A stretch of DNA of 36,395 nt, taken from contig CAJWDT010000009.1 in NCBI GenBank assembly GCA_913031395.1, positions 1 to 36,395 of the forward strand. Reading direction: 5' to 3'. Origin of the DNA: an uncultured Gammaproteobacteria bacterium. GTDB taxonomy: Bacteria; Pseudomonadota; Gammaproteobacteria; Magnimaribacterales; Magnimaribacteraceae. The notes beneath the pieces were generated by a model, which was not told the origin of the DNA, did no database searches, and was given only the letters and a program-made list of their open reading frames with translations. Of this stretch, positions 27,218-34,974 are shown piece after piece. Each line of letters starts with the position of its first letter. The first letter of the stretch is position 1. Position numbers and translations under genes: made by a program.

Positions 27218-27266
27218 ACTTCTTTAATTTTTTTATTATTATCCAGAAGGGCATTATCCAATCTCC

Positions 27267-27296
27267 TTGAAAGGTATCTTGAAATACTTCTATATG
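27267..27296 (+). promoter_or_regulatory. possible promoter for the exported protein at 27336
   Basis: TTGAAA at 27267-27272 and TATATG at 27291-27296 are separated by 18 bases, in the 118-base gap after folK. The matches to sigma-70 are five and four of six. The leader to the ATG would be about 33 bases, with AAAGGA at 27325-27330. Confidence 0.42.
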
Positions 27297-27335
27297 TTGT
27301 TGTACGATCAATCTGTTAATCAACAAAGGAATACT

Positions 27336-28052
27336 ATGAAAAAATTAATTTTAATAATGCTTTCTACATTGGCTATATCTGTTTTTGCAGATGATCATGC
27401 GAGCGCAACAATGTCTACAGACGGAGCTTTTACTACTTTGCAGGTAGCATCTTCTGATATTGAAAAATATAGACAAACACTTATTGATAATCCTACAGCC
27501 TTTAAGGCTACAGGTGCTACAGCTGCGGGTATATGTGTTACCAACAGTGGCCATGATTATTTAGGACAAATGATGGTTTGGAGCGCATTCCCAAATGTAG
27601 CTGCCGCTTTATCAGGAAGTACAATGTATGACCCACAAAAAGCCCCTAGAAGTTTCGAGAGACTTAGGGAAGTTAAGTATGGTGTCACTTGGAAACCTAT
27701 CACACCATTTAGACTTGAACCAGGTTTTGAAAGAGTCCAAAGAATAAAAGTATCTAATGAAAATATGCAAAATTTTACAGCTGCAATTGATAGTCTAGAA
27801 AAAGCTATTCAAGATGCAGGTCATCCTAATTTTTACAATGGAGCATTTGTATTAATCGGTGGAGGTGATCGTGATGTAGGGACTGTGATAGTTCGTTCTA
27901 TAGTTCGAGATGCCAATGCTATGGGAATATTGTTTGATGATTTTTTTGCAGGCAATGCTTCTTGGGCAGATGAGTACCAAGCAGTTCTTTCTCTGGGAGA
28001 GGTTGTGTCGGATAACATGGAGATTTGTGAACAGCTTTATTTTGGAAGCTAA
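27336..28052 (+). CDS. exported protein of unrecognised family
   Basis: A 238-residue protein whose family I do not recognise. It starts MKKLILIMLSTLAISVFA followed by DDHASA, a typical signal peptide with cleavage near residue 18, so it is probably periplasmic. The frame is open 23 codons further upstream, but AAAGGA five bases before the ATG at 27336 and the signal peptide fix the start. The mature part looks like two related halves: each has a strand with an alternating hydrophobic pattern, a helix (DIEKYRQTLIDN and ENMQNFTAAIDSLEKAI), a glycine-rich turn, a strand (GQMMVWSAF and GTVIVRSIV) and an Ala-rich helix, like the dimeric alpha/beta-barrel fold. That similarity is inference. Two cysteines are visible (CVTN and MEICEQ). 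It has its own promoter-like boxes and a strong terminator. Confidence 0.8.
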   Translation: MKKLILIMLSTLAISVFADDHASATMSTDGAFTTLQVASSDIEKYRQTLIDNPTAFKATGATAAGICVTNSGHDYLGQMMVWSAFPNVAAALSGSTMYDPQKAPRSFERLREVKYGVTWKPITPFRLEPGFERVQRIKVSNENMQNFTAAIDSLEKAIQDAGHPNFYNGAFVLIGGGDRDVGTVIVRSIVRDANAMGILFDDFFAGNASWADEYQAVLSLGEVVSDNMEICEQLYFGS

Positions 28053-28064
28053 ATCTTAAATCTA

Positions 28065-28107
28065 AGTCTGGTTGTCTAAAACGATAGCCAGACTTTCCTC
28101 TTTTTTC
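28065..28107 (+). terminator. rho-independent terminator after the exported protein gene
   Basis: A 12-bp stem (28065-28076 with 28083-28094, including two G-T pairs) closes a six-base loop and is followed by TTCCTCTTTTTT. It lies 12 bases after the stop at 28052. On the minus strand the hairpin also follows the end of the convergent SnoaL-like gene, with a weaker T-rich tail, so it may act both ways. It is the clearest terminator in the window. Confidence 0.85.
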
Positions 28108-28140
28108 TTATTGAAATTAAGCAGTTCTGTTGCAAAAAGC

Positions 28141-28599
28141 TTATATCTGAGAGAAATGGGTATGGGTTATTCCCCATTTACCTTTTTCTTTAACCAGAAC
28201 TATTGTTGCATTGTTAAAAGCAGGAGGAGAAATTTCACCCTCTCCTGCTATAAAGTCAAAACGTCTAATAAAATGAGCCACTGCTACATTTCCAAATACT
28301 CTTACTTCTGGAGAAATAATTGTCTGCATAATTTTCCAATTCGGATCTCTTTTCAAAATCGCAGCTCTTCTTTCCTTTTGAATTGATAGGTTATCTTTCT
28401 GGTCAGGCCATTTTTCTGCTCCAGCGATCATCACTCTGTCATCTCTTATAAGAGCAGCTTGAGCATCTAAATCTCCCTCTAAAGAAGCCCATTCTTTTAT
28501 AAATCTAATGACTTCATCTTCTTCGGAGCTATAAACTGGAGTAGACGCGCTAAAAATAAGTACGGAAAGTATTAATAATTTTGTAAGCCTTTTGTTCAT
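28141..28599 (-). CDS. exported SnoaL/NTF2-like (DUF4440-type) protein
   Basis: A 152-residue protein with a signal peptide (MNKRLTKLLILSVLIFSAS, cleavage near residue 24, before SSEEDE). The mature part fits the NTF2-like cone fold of SnoaL/DUF4440 proteins: an initial helix (EVIRFIKEWASLEGDLDAQ), then AALIRDD, VRVFGNVAVAHFIRRF and a final VKEKGKWGITHTHFS strand pair. Substrate and role are unknown. AGGAG precedes the ATG by seven bases. It faces the exported protein at 27336 tail-to-tail. Confidence 0.8.
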   Translation of the reverse strand: MNKRLTKLLILSVLIFSASTPVYSSEEDEVIRFIKEWASLEGDLDAQAALIRDDRVMIAGAEKWPDQKDNLSIQKERRAAILKRDPNWKIMQTIISPEVRVFGNVAVAHFIRRFDFIAGEGEISPPAFNNATIVLVKEKGKWGITHTHFSQI

Positions 28600-28678
28600 A
28601 TTCTTTCTCCTTTAATTAATAGTCTTATGTTCTTTATACACTCTTTTGAAGAGATCTTTATTTATTTTATCTTGAGAT

Positions 28679-30259
28679 CTAAATCTTTTCACCAAGTGCT
28701 CTTGCTCGATCAGAAACTGATTCTTCATCAGCTTTAAGATTTTTCACGGCTAAGAATAGAGTTATTGTAGGAATTATTAAAATAAAAAGTATCAGTGCCA
28801 TAGAGGTTTGCATGGCATCGCCAGGAGCATAGCCTTGATATTCAAACATATCACTTATTCGACCAAGCGTATAAGGGCCAAGTGCTAGTCCAATCATACT
28901 TAGGGTGAGTATAAAGAAGGCACCTGCCATTGCCCTCATTCTTGGAAGAACTAGATTTGTGACTGTTGTAGCAGCGCAACCGACATAAACAGAGCTTCCG
29001 ATATGATATATAAAATTAAATACCAATGATGCATTTCTACTTTCTGAGTAGATCATCCCTAGACAGCCTAATGTAGTAATTAAAACGCCACCTACAAATA
29101 TGACGTAGAGTCTTCCGCCTGAATACTTATCCCTTAATTTATCTCCAAAATATCCACCGCCTATTACTCCAATAAAAGACCCAATTGCAGTAATTAAACC
29201 AATCATTGTGCCTATTTCAAGTGCAGTCATGCCATGATAATTAATATAGAAAGAAGGTGTAAACGCTGAATAGGCATAACCTACAAATGGTATACATGGA
29301 AAGGATATGAACGAGTAGATTATCGCCTTACTTCTAAACATTAAAGTAAATGCAACAATATCTCTCTTACTTAAACTTTGTATCCAAGTGCAGACTAAAT
29401 AAGTCCCTATGCCCCAAGCGACCCATTGCAGGAAATCATCAGTTAGTTTGTATAAAGAAAAACATAAAAGAAAAATTGTCGAGGCTATCAAAAAATTTAT
29501 GCCTAGGGACTTCAAAGTGTCTTTGTCTCCTAAAAGAGATAAAGGTGTAAGGCCTATAAACTCTTTAAAGGTATCCTTAAATGGCTCTTTACTAGGTTCT
29601 GTAATAATGCCTTCACTCATTCCTCTTATGGGTTCCTTAATGAAAGTAAAGGTAATCAATGAAAGTAAAATTCCTGGAAGCCCAACTCCCATAAAGGCAG
29701 CTTGCCAACCTTTAAGTCCAAAAGGTGCTTGGGTAGGGTCGGGGTAAGCAGAATTCCAAGTATCTAAAATCGCTCCACCTAAAAACAACCCAATGCCTGC
29801 TCCAAGATAAAGCCCGCTAGAATATATTGATAATACTGTTGCTCTGACTCTAGGAGAAAAGTAGTCAGAAAGAAGAGAATATGCAGAGGGTGTTGCGGTA
29901 GACTCACCGATACCTACACCAAATCTATAAATAGAAAGACTTAAAAAAGATTTTGCAGTACCTGACATAAAAGTCATCAAACTCCAAAAAGCTAATCCTA
30001 TACTTATGAGGTTTTTTCTATTCCATGAGTCTGCTAATTTCCCCATGGGTATACCAACTACTGAATAAAAGACACCAAAAGCTGTTCCAAATAAGAAGCC
30101 AATATCGCTATTGGAAATCCCAAGATCTGCCTTTATATCCTCGGCAAGGATGGATAGAATTTGTCTATCTACAAAGTTAAATATATAAACTAATACAAGA
30201 AGACTTAAGGCAACTTTAGCGTGATAGCCACCTACCTCAGAATTTTTCTCTTCTGACAA
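28679..30259 (-). CDS. Spinster-like MFS transporter
   Basis: A 526-residue inner-membrane transporter of the major facilitator superfamily. The first helix has VYIFNFVDRQILSIL and the helix 2-3 loop GIPMGKLADSWNRKN, followed by GVGIGESTATPSAYSLLSDYF, features of the Spinster-like group. About 12 helices are present plus two extra hydrophobic spans in the long central region (about 235-300). The start is TTG at 30259, with AAGGGG seven bases before. It follows the two MaoC genes after 26 bases, which suggests import or export of a lipid-like or acid substrate handled by them; the substrate is unknown. Confidence 0.88.
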   Translation of the reverse strand: MSEEKNSEVGGYHAKVALSLLVLVYIFNFVDRQILSILAEDIKADLGISNSDIGFLFGTAFGVFYSVVGIPMGKLADSWNRKNLISIGLAFWSLMTFMSGTAKSFLSLSIYRFGVGIGESTATPSAYSLLSDYFSPRVRATVLSIYSSGLYLGAGIGLFLGGAILDTWNSAYPDPTQAPFGLKGWQAAFMGVGLPGILLSLITFTFIKEPIRGMSEGIITEPSKEPFKDTFKEFIGLTPLSLLGDKDTLKSLGINFLIASTIFLLCFSLYKLTDDFLQWVAWGIGTYLVCTWIQSLSKRDIVAFTLMFRSKAIIYSFISFPCIPFVGYAYSAFTPSFYINYHGMTALEIGTMIGLITAIGSFIGVIGGGYFGDKLRDKYSGGRLYVIFVGGVLITTLGCLGMIYSESRNASLVFNFIYHIGSSVYVGCAATTVTNLVLPRMRAMAGAFFILTLSMIGLALGPYTLGRISDMFEYQGYAPGDAMQTSMALILFILIIPTITLFLAVKNLKADEESVSDRARALGEKI

Positions 30260-30285
30260 AACTTTTCCCCTTTATGATTAATTCT

Positions 30286-30708
30286 TTAAGATTCTATCTT
30301 GGCCGTCGCATTACCAGTGATAACAGATACATCATCTTGGTTAGTTGTTTCAATTAACAGATCAACAACCTTACCATCATCTTCTTGTCGAATTTCAATG
30401 ATAGTAGCTTTTCCAGTAAGAGTATCGCCAGGCCAAACTTGATTAGTAAATCTAACGCCATATTTCTTTAAAGCTCCATCACCAACATAATCCGTTAACA
30501 TAGTTCCTGTTAGCCCCATTGAAAGCATTCCATGCGCAAATACACTTGGGTAACCTGCTATTTGAGTAGTAAAGATTTCATCTGTATGAAGGGGATTGTA
30601 ATCTCCCGAGGCTCCAGCATATTGAACTATCTGAGTTCTTTTTAGATCTTCAACCAATACCGCAGAATGCGTATCACCGACATTTATTTCATTTTCTTTT
30701 AACATCAT
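30286..30708 (-). CDS. MaoC-type (R)-specific enoyl-CoA hydratase
   Basis: A 140-residue single hot-dog protein. The hydratase motif is ASGDYNPLHTDE with D36 and H41, followed by FAHGMLSMGL, all standard for MaoC hydratases that add water to trans-2-enoyl-CoA. Two ATGs are adjacent (30708 and 30705); the second has the better distance to the AGGAG. It follows the other MaoC-like gene by seven bases. The two may form a heteromer or act separately. Confidence 0.9.
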   Translation of the reverse strand: MMLKENEINVGDTHSAVLVEDLKRTQIVQYAGASGDYNPLHTDEIFTTQIAGYPSVFAHGMLSMGLTGTMLTDYVGDGALKKYGVRFTNQVWPGDTLTGKATIIEIRQEDDGKVVDLLIETTNQDDVSVITGNATAKIES

Positions 30709-30715
30709 TTTTCTC

Positions 30716-31219
30716 CTAACTATCTACAGCTCTTTCTGTCTGCACACCAACGCCAGTTGCGGTTATTACAAGTTCACCATTCTGATTCCTATATTCTGTA
30801 ACACTTTCACTAAATTTTAATTTTCCAGCTCGCTTGCTTTCTTTTTCCCAAGAATTTCCTGGTTTTGTTGTAGCAGTTAAAACGTCTCCTGCTTTTAATG
30901 GTATGTGATACTCAAAGTGTTGTTCTGCATGGAGTCCCATAGCAGCGCCCCCACCACCTCCACTTGAGTCTTTTGAAGGTTTAGATCCAGTTGCTTCTTT
31001 TCCTGAACCAAACCAACCTTCACCACCTATCTTTGGTCTTAGAAAGTAATCTGGATCGAATTGAGCACTTGATTGTGCAAAGGTAGGTGGAGCAATAATT
31101 CCACCTGAATCCGTCCCTTTTGCATACTCTTCATCATGATAAATTGGATTTGCATCTCCAACTGATCTTGCAAACATCATAATATGACTTGCTTCTACTA
31201 AAAATTTATCAATAGCCAT
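30716..31219 (-). CDS. MaoC-like (FAS1-type dehydratase N-terminal) hot-dog protein
   Basis: A 167-residue hot-dog protein of the MaoC_dehydrat_N type: MFARSVGDANPIYHDEEYA (D22 and H28) and IIAPPTFAQS near the N-terminus, LKAGDVLTATTKPGNSWE later. A glycine-rich insert with five glycines in a row (about residues 86-92) precedes HAEQHFEYH. Such proteins often pair with a second MaoC subunit, as in mycobacterial HadAB, and here the partner candidate is the next gene. AGGAG precedes the ATG. Substrate chain length cannot be told. Confidence 0.85.
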   Translation of the reverse strand: MAIDKFLVEASHIMMFARSVGDANPIYHDEEYAKGTDSGGIIAPPTFAQSSAQFDPDYFLRPKIGGEGWFGSGKEATGSKPSKDSSGGGGGAAMGLHAEQHFEYHIPLKAGDVLTATTKPGNSWEKESKRAGKLKFSESVTEYRNQNGELVITATGVGVQTERAVDS

Positions 31220-31227
31220 TTTTTCTC

Positions 31228-32292
31228 CTATAAAAAATTCTTTTTAACTAAATCCCAGGCTGTGTCTGAAAGATTCTTAACTCCAGCCGCTCTATCAGCA
31301 GCATTCTCATTTGCCGCTGTACCATCTCTAACTCTGCCTAATATACCTTGAAGAATACCTGCAAGTTTAAATAAGTTATAAGCAGTATATAGATCCCATT
31401 CTTCAGTGAGATCAATATTAATCTGTTCTGAATAAAGACTTACATATTCATCAATGACTGGAATACCTTTTTCCTGACAGTAAGCTTTATCTGCAAGTTT
31501 CGGATTCATTGTGTATTGAAGGCAATGATAATTAAAATCTGCGCAAGGATCTCCAAGTGTAGATAATTCCCAATCTAGAATTGCTATTACTCCAGGATCG
31601 TTTTTCCCCACCATGACATTACTCAGACTATAGTCTCCGTGAACTATGCCTGTCTTTTTTTCTGTTGGTAAATTTTTGGGTAACCAATCTATTAGATTAT
31701 TCATAGATGCAATAGTCTCTGTTTCTGAATCTATGTATTGTTTGGACCATCTAGCAACTTGCCTTCCGACATAGTTTCCAGGTTTTCCAAAGTTCTCCAG
31801 GCCTATTTCCATTGGATCTACAGAGTGTAATTTAGCCATAGAATCATTCATTGATTCATAAACTCCTTTAGCTTCCTCTTTATGGCTATCTTCCATTGCT
31901 GGATCCCAAAGCACTCTTCCGTCTTTGAATTCCATTATATAAAAAGCCGTGCCAATTACATCTTCGTCTTCACAAAGCGCATAACTTCTAGGAACAGGTA
32001 CATTGGTTTTATTGAGAGCAGTTATAACAGTATATTCTCTATCCACTGCATGAGCTGACTTAAGGAGTTTCCCGGGTGGCTTTCTTCTCAGTACATAAGA
32101 TTGATTTGGGCTAATAACCTTATAAGTTGGGTTAGATTGCCCACCTTTGAACTCTTCTATGGTTATGTCGCCTTCAAAGTCATCGACATTCTCATGCATA
32201 TATTCTTCAAGCTTAGAAGTATCAAATTGATGTCTATCTAAGACTTCCATTGTTCCAGTATTCTCGTCAGCGTCGTGTAGTTCGTTACTCAT
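31228..32292 (-). CDS. APH-fold phosphotransferase, ACAD10/11- or LvaA-like
   Basis: A 354-residue kinase-like protein. It has GGQSNPTYKV (about 50-59) as glycine loop, VLRRKPPG with the ATP-binding Lys/Arg region, the catalytic HGDYSLSNVMV (H218, D220, N225) and the metal-binding LDWELSTLGDP (D240). The RRKPPG and STLGDP features are typical of the group containing the kinase domain of human ACAD10/11 and bacterial LvaA, which phosphorylates 4-hydroxyacyl-CoA. Drug-resistance kinases of the same fold look different at these motifs. It is the first gene of a unit with two hydratases and an MFS transporter. Confidence 0.87.
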   Translation of the reverse strand: MSNELHDADENTGTMEVLDRHQFDTSKLEEYMHENVDDFEGDITIEEFKGGQSNPTYKVISPNQSYVLRRKPPGKLLKSAHAVDREYTVITALNKTNVPVPRSYALCEDEDVIGTAFYIMEFKDGRVLWDPAMEDSHKEEAKGVYESMNDSMAKLHSVDPMEIGLENFGKPGNYVGRQVARWSKQYIDSETETIASMNNLIDWLPKNLPTEKKTGIVHGDYSLSNVMVGKNDPGVIAILDWELSTLGDPCADFNYHCLQYTMNPKLADKAYCQEKGIPVIDEYVSLYSEQINIDLTEEWDLYTAYNLFKLAGILQGILGRVRDGTAANENAADRAAGVKNLSDTAWDLVKKNFL

Positions 32293-32323
32293 GATTTAAT
32301 AATAAGATAGATGTAAAAATGAT

Positions 32324-32346
32324 AAAAGAAAAAGTTAGGCCTAACT
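32324..32346 (-). terminator. possible weak terminator after the pteridine reductase gene
   Basis: On the minus strand AGTTAGGCCTAACT (32333-32346) can form a five-base stem with a GGCC loop and is followed by TTTTTCTTTTATC. It overlaps the stop codon of the reductase gene. The stem is short, so the call rests on the T-run and position at the boundary between two gene groups. Confidence 0.35.
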
Positions 32347-33072
32347 AATCGATCTTCCACCATCCACTTTGATTACTTGTCCGGTTATATATTCAGCATC
32401 AGATAAAAAAACTGCCAGAGAAGAAATATCTTTGGGATGTCCTATTCTTCCTAATGGAACTTTTGCTAACCTCGTTTTTTGTTGTTCTTCACTAAGATCT
32501 TCATCTTCAGGCCATAGTATGGCTCCAGGAGAAATAGCATTGACTCTTATTTCGGGAGCTAATTCTTTTGCTAAAGATTTAGTAATTCCTTCAAGTGCAG
32601 ATTTAGCACCCGAGTAAAGACTAAAGTTTTTTATTCCGCTGGGAGCTAATGTATCTGAGATATTAATAACACAACCTCCTTCTTTCTTAAGAAATGGCAA
32701 CAACGTTTGAGTTAAGAATAAAGGCATTGTTGCATTCGTTGCCATTAAATCATTCCATTCTTCAATCGATGCTCCTTCTATTGGAGTAGGGTAAAAGCTA
32801 GAAGCATTATTAATCAGCACTGCCAAATTATCTGTAATTTCAGAAACACCTTTTTTTAGATGCTTAACGGATTCAAGATCATTAAAGTCAGCCTGGAGAA
32901 TAAAACACGAGTCCTTTCTTATTTCATTCAATTCTTTTTGTATCTCTAGTGCTTGTGTGGAGGATGTATTGAAGTGAAAAATAATATTAAAGCCCTCTTC
33001 ATGAAAATGTTTACAAGTTGTTTTGCCAATTCTTTTAGCACCACCAGTTAAGAAAATAAATTTATTTGTCAT
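32341..33072 (-). CDS. pteridine reductase (FolM/PTR1-type SDR)
   Basis: A 243-residue short-chain dehydrogenase. The nucleotide loop is TGGAKRIG (about 9-16), with Arg where classic members have Gly, as in PTR1/FolM, which favours NADPH. LINNASSFYPTPI (about 86-98) is nearly diagnostic for bacterial pteridine reductases; the catalytic pair is Y153 and K157 in YSGAK. It probably reduces dihydromonapterin or dihydrobiopterin to the tetrahydro form. It follows cca by two bases. folB and folK lie about 5 kb away on the other strand. Confidence 0.88.
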   Translation of the reverse strand: MTNKFIFLTGGAKRIGKTTCKHFHEEGFNIIFHFNTSSTQALEIQKELNEIRKDSCFILQADFNDLESVKHLKKGVSEITDNLAVLINNASSFYPTPIEGASIEEWNDLMATNATMPLFLTQTLLPFLKKEGGCVINISDTLAPSGIKNFSLYSGAKSALEGITKSLAKELAPEIRVNAISPGAILWPEDEDLSEEQQKTRLAKVPLGRIGHPKDISSLAVFLSDAEYITGQVIKVDGGRSIS

Positions 33073-33074
33073 GT

Positions 33075-34136
33075 TTATTGAAGATATTTTTCTAAGACCT
33101 GCAATCTATCCTCTTGTAATTTTTTTGCAATCAATTTTCCATCTTTAAGAGAGGTTTCAGCATCAACATTATTTACTATGTCATAAATTTCTTTCCAATT
33201 TATTTTCATCACTTTCTCAGAATTATTAAAAAACACAGACGCTTCTAGAGCCCTAAAGAACCTTTTAGGCTTTCTGAGCAAGTCATTATGATGAATGATT
33301 TCAAGAATGGATTGTGCAGAAGGTTGGGTGCCTTTAAATTTAACTAATGATTCACAAATACTGGAGACCTCAATTATTTCTTTGGGTAAATTAAAAGCGG
33401 TATTTATTTCTTTCATATTTGTATTACCTGAAATAAGAATTGCCCATCTAATAGCGGTATCCTGAATATTTAAACTCGCACTTTCTAATGCCTTTAAATT
33501 CATAATCTTGAGAGTGCATATTTCGTTTAGGGCACCCACATCTTGAAGAACTGAAAAGAAAATTTCGGGACTTTTTGTTTTAAGAGCTTTGTAGGTCTCC
33601 ATCCAGATCCTTTCTTTACTTAGTGTTCTTATCTCTCCTGAAATAACAATACTTTTCATTAGATCAAGGGTTTCTTCTTCTATCTTGAAATCTAAGAACT
33701 TAAGCTTTGAAGCAAAACGAGCCACCCTTAATACTCTCAAAGGATCTTCAGCAAAAGCTCCAGAAACTTTCCTGAGAGTCTTATTTTCCAGGTCTTTAAT
33801 ACCGCTGTATGGATCAATTAGATCACCCTTTTCGTCTTGTGCAATTGCATTGATTGTGAGATCTCTTCTTAGCAAATCTTCTTCTAAAGTGACGGAATTG
33901 TCAGATTCAAATTCAAACGCTTTATGCCCTAGACCAGATTTCCTTTCTTTCCTAGCTAATGCATACTCCTCTTTACTGCTGGGATGTAAAAAAACTGGAA
34001 AATCTTTTCCTATTTTTTTATAACCTTTCTCTTGAAGATCTTCTTCTTTTGCCCCAACAACAACCCAGTCTTTCTCCAAGACTTCAATTCCTAATAGAGT
34101 ATCTCTTACTGCTCCGCCAACTAAATAAATTTTCAT
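33075..34136 (-). CDS. cca: Cca, CCA tRNA nucleotidyltransferase, short form
   Basis: Adds or repairs the 3' CCA of tRNAs. The head has [15 protein letters not shown] and, in the E. coli-like order, EKDWVVVG, then [33 protein letters not shown] and [13 protein letters not shown], as in class II enzymes. Two oddities: the first catalytic carboxylate (D21 in E. coli) is E21, and the protein is 353 residues and shows no HDLGK-type HD domain, unlike the roughly 410-residue E. coli enzyme with its phosphohydrolase part. It lies four bases after apaH. Confidence 0.93.
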   Translation of the reverse strand: MKIYLVGGAVRDTLLGIEVLEKDWVVVGAKEEDLQEKGYKKIGKDFPVFLHPSSKEEYALARKERKSGLGHKAFEFESDNSVTLEEDLLRRDLTINAIAQDEKGDLIDPYSGIKDLENKTLRKVSGAFAEDPLRVLRVARFASKLKFLDFKIEEETLDLMKSIVISGEIRTLSKERIWMETYKALKTKSPEIFFSVLQDVGALNEICTLKIMNLKALESASLNIQDTAIRWAILISGNTNMKEINTAFNLPKEIIEVSSICESLVKFKGTQPSAQSILEIIHHNDLLRKPKRFFRALEASVFFNNSEKVMKINWKEIYDIVNNVDAETSLKDGKLIAKKLQEDRLQVLEKYLQ

Positions 34137-34140
34137 ACAC

Positions 34141-34974
34141 TTAATTTAGCTTATCACAAGAGAAGAACTCATTATCTTCAAGCCTCATAGCAGTGAGTTT
34201 ATTTCCCCAAGCACATCCAGTATCTAATGCTGTGATATTCTTTTTATTGGTAAATCCATTTAATGCCGCCCAGTGTCCAAATAGTACATGAGTATGATCA
34301 TTAACAATTTTTAATTCATGCTCAAACCATGGTGTAAGATTTTTTGGTGCCTCTTCAATGCTACCTTTGTATTCGAGATTAAGAGAACCAGTTATATCGT
34401 AATATCGCATTCTAGTTAAGCAGTTCAAATTTAACCTTAGTTGGTCAATATTATTTTTACACTTTTTAGGGTGATTAGGATAATTTCCAAATACATCCTC
34501 TAAGAAACTATTGGGGTTTTGATTGAATAGCTTAGAGCTAAGTTCATTGGAATTATTTTCTAAATCTGCTTTGGTCCAAGTAGGTGGAATTCCCGCATGA
34601 GTCATGATGTACTCTTTCTCTTTACCCTCTGTTTCAATGCTTTCAATATAATGAAATGGAAGAGTCATCATCCAATTTTTTAAGGTTGAAAGTTTGGAAC
34701 TTTCTAGAACATCAATAAAAGTATCAGATTCACTAAGTTTTCTTTTGCCTTCAACAACTGCCAGTAAATGAATATCATGATTTCCTAGAACTATTTTACA
34801 ATTATCTTTTATAGAATGAAGATAGCTTAGACATTTTAATGATTCAGGACCTCTATTAACTAAATCTCCACATAACCATAAACAATCTCGATCCTCATTG
34901 AATTTAAAAGATAATAGAAGTTCCTGGAGCTCTTCATAGCAACCCTGCAAATCACCAATGGCATATGTCGACAT
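34141..34974 (-). CDS. apaH: ApaH, symmetrical diadenosine tetraphosphatase
   Basis: Hydrolyses Ap4A to two ADP. The 277-residue metallophosphatase begins [14 protein letters not shown] and has [11 protein letters not shown] (about 36-46) and [10 protein letters not shown] (about 63-72), plus THAGIPP and a FGHWAALNG segment near the end. Length is normal. It overlaps rsmA by one base. apaG, which sits between rsmA and apaH in E. coli, is absent here. Confidence 0.95.
   Translation of the reverse strand: MSTYAIGDLQGCYEELQELLLSFKFNEDRDCLWLCGDLVNRGPESLKCLSYLHSIKDNCKIVLGNHDIHLLAVVEGKRKLSESDTFIDVLESSKLSTLKNWMMTLPFHYIESIETEGKEKEYIMTHAGIPPTWTKADLENNSNELSSKLFNQNPNSFLEDVFGNYPNHPKKCKNNIDQLRLNLNCLTRMRYYDITGSLNLEYKGSIEEAPKNLTPWFEHELKIVNDHTHVLFGHWAALNGFTNKKNITALDTGCAWGNKLTAMRLEDNEFFSCDKLN

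Noticed and set aside
28652-28680. Repeated GAGATCT near the MFS stop
   Set aside because: Two short copies built on the palindrome AGATCT; too short and without a T-run to be called a terminator or operator.
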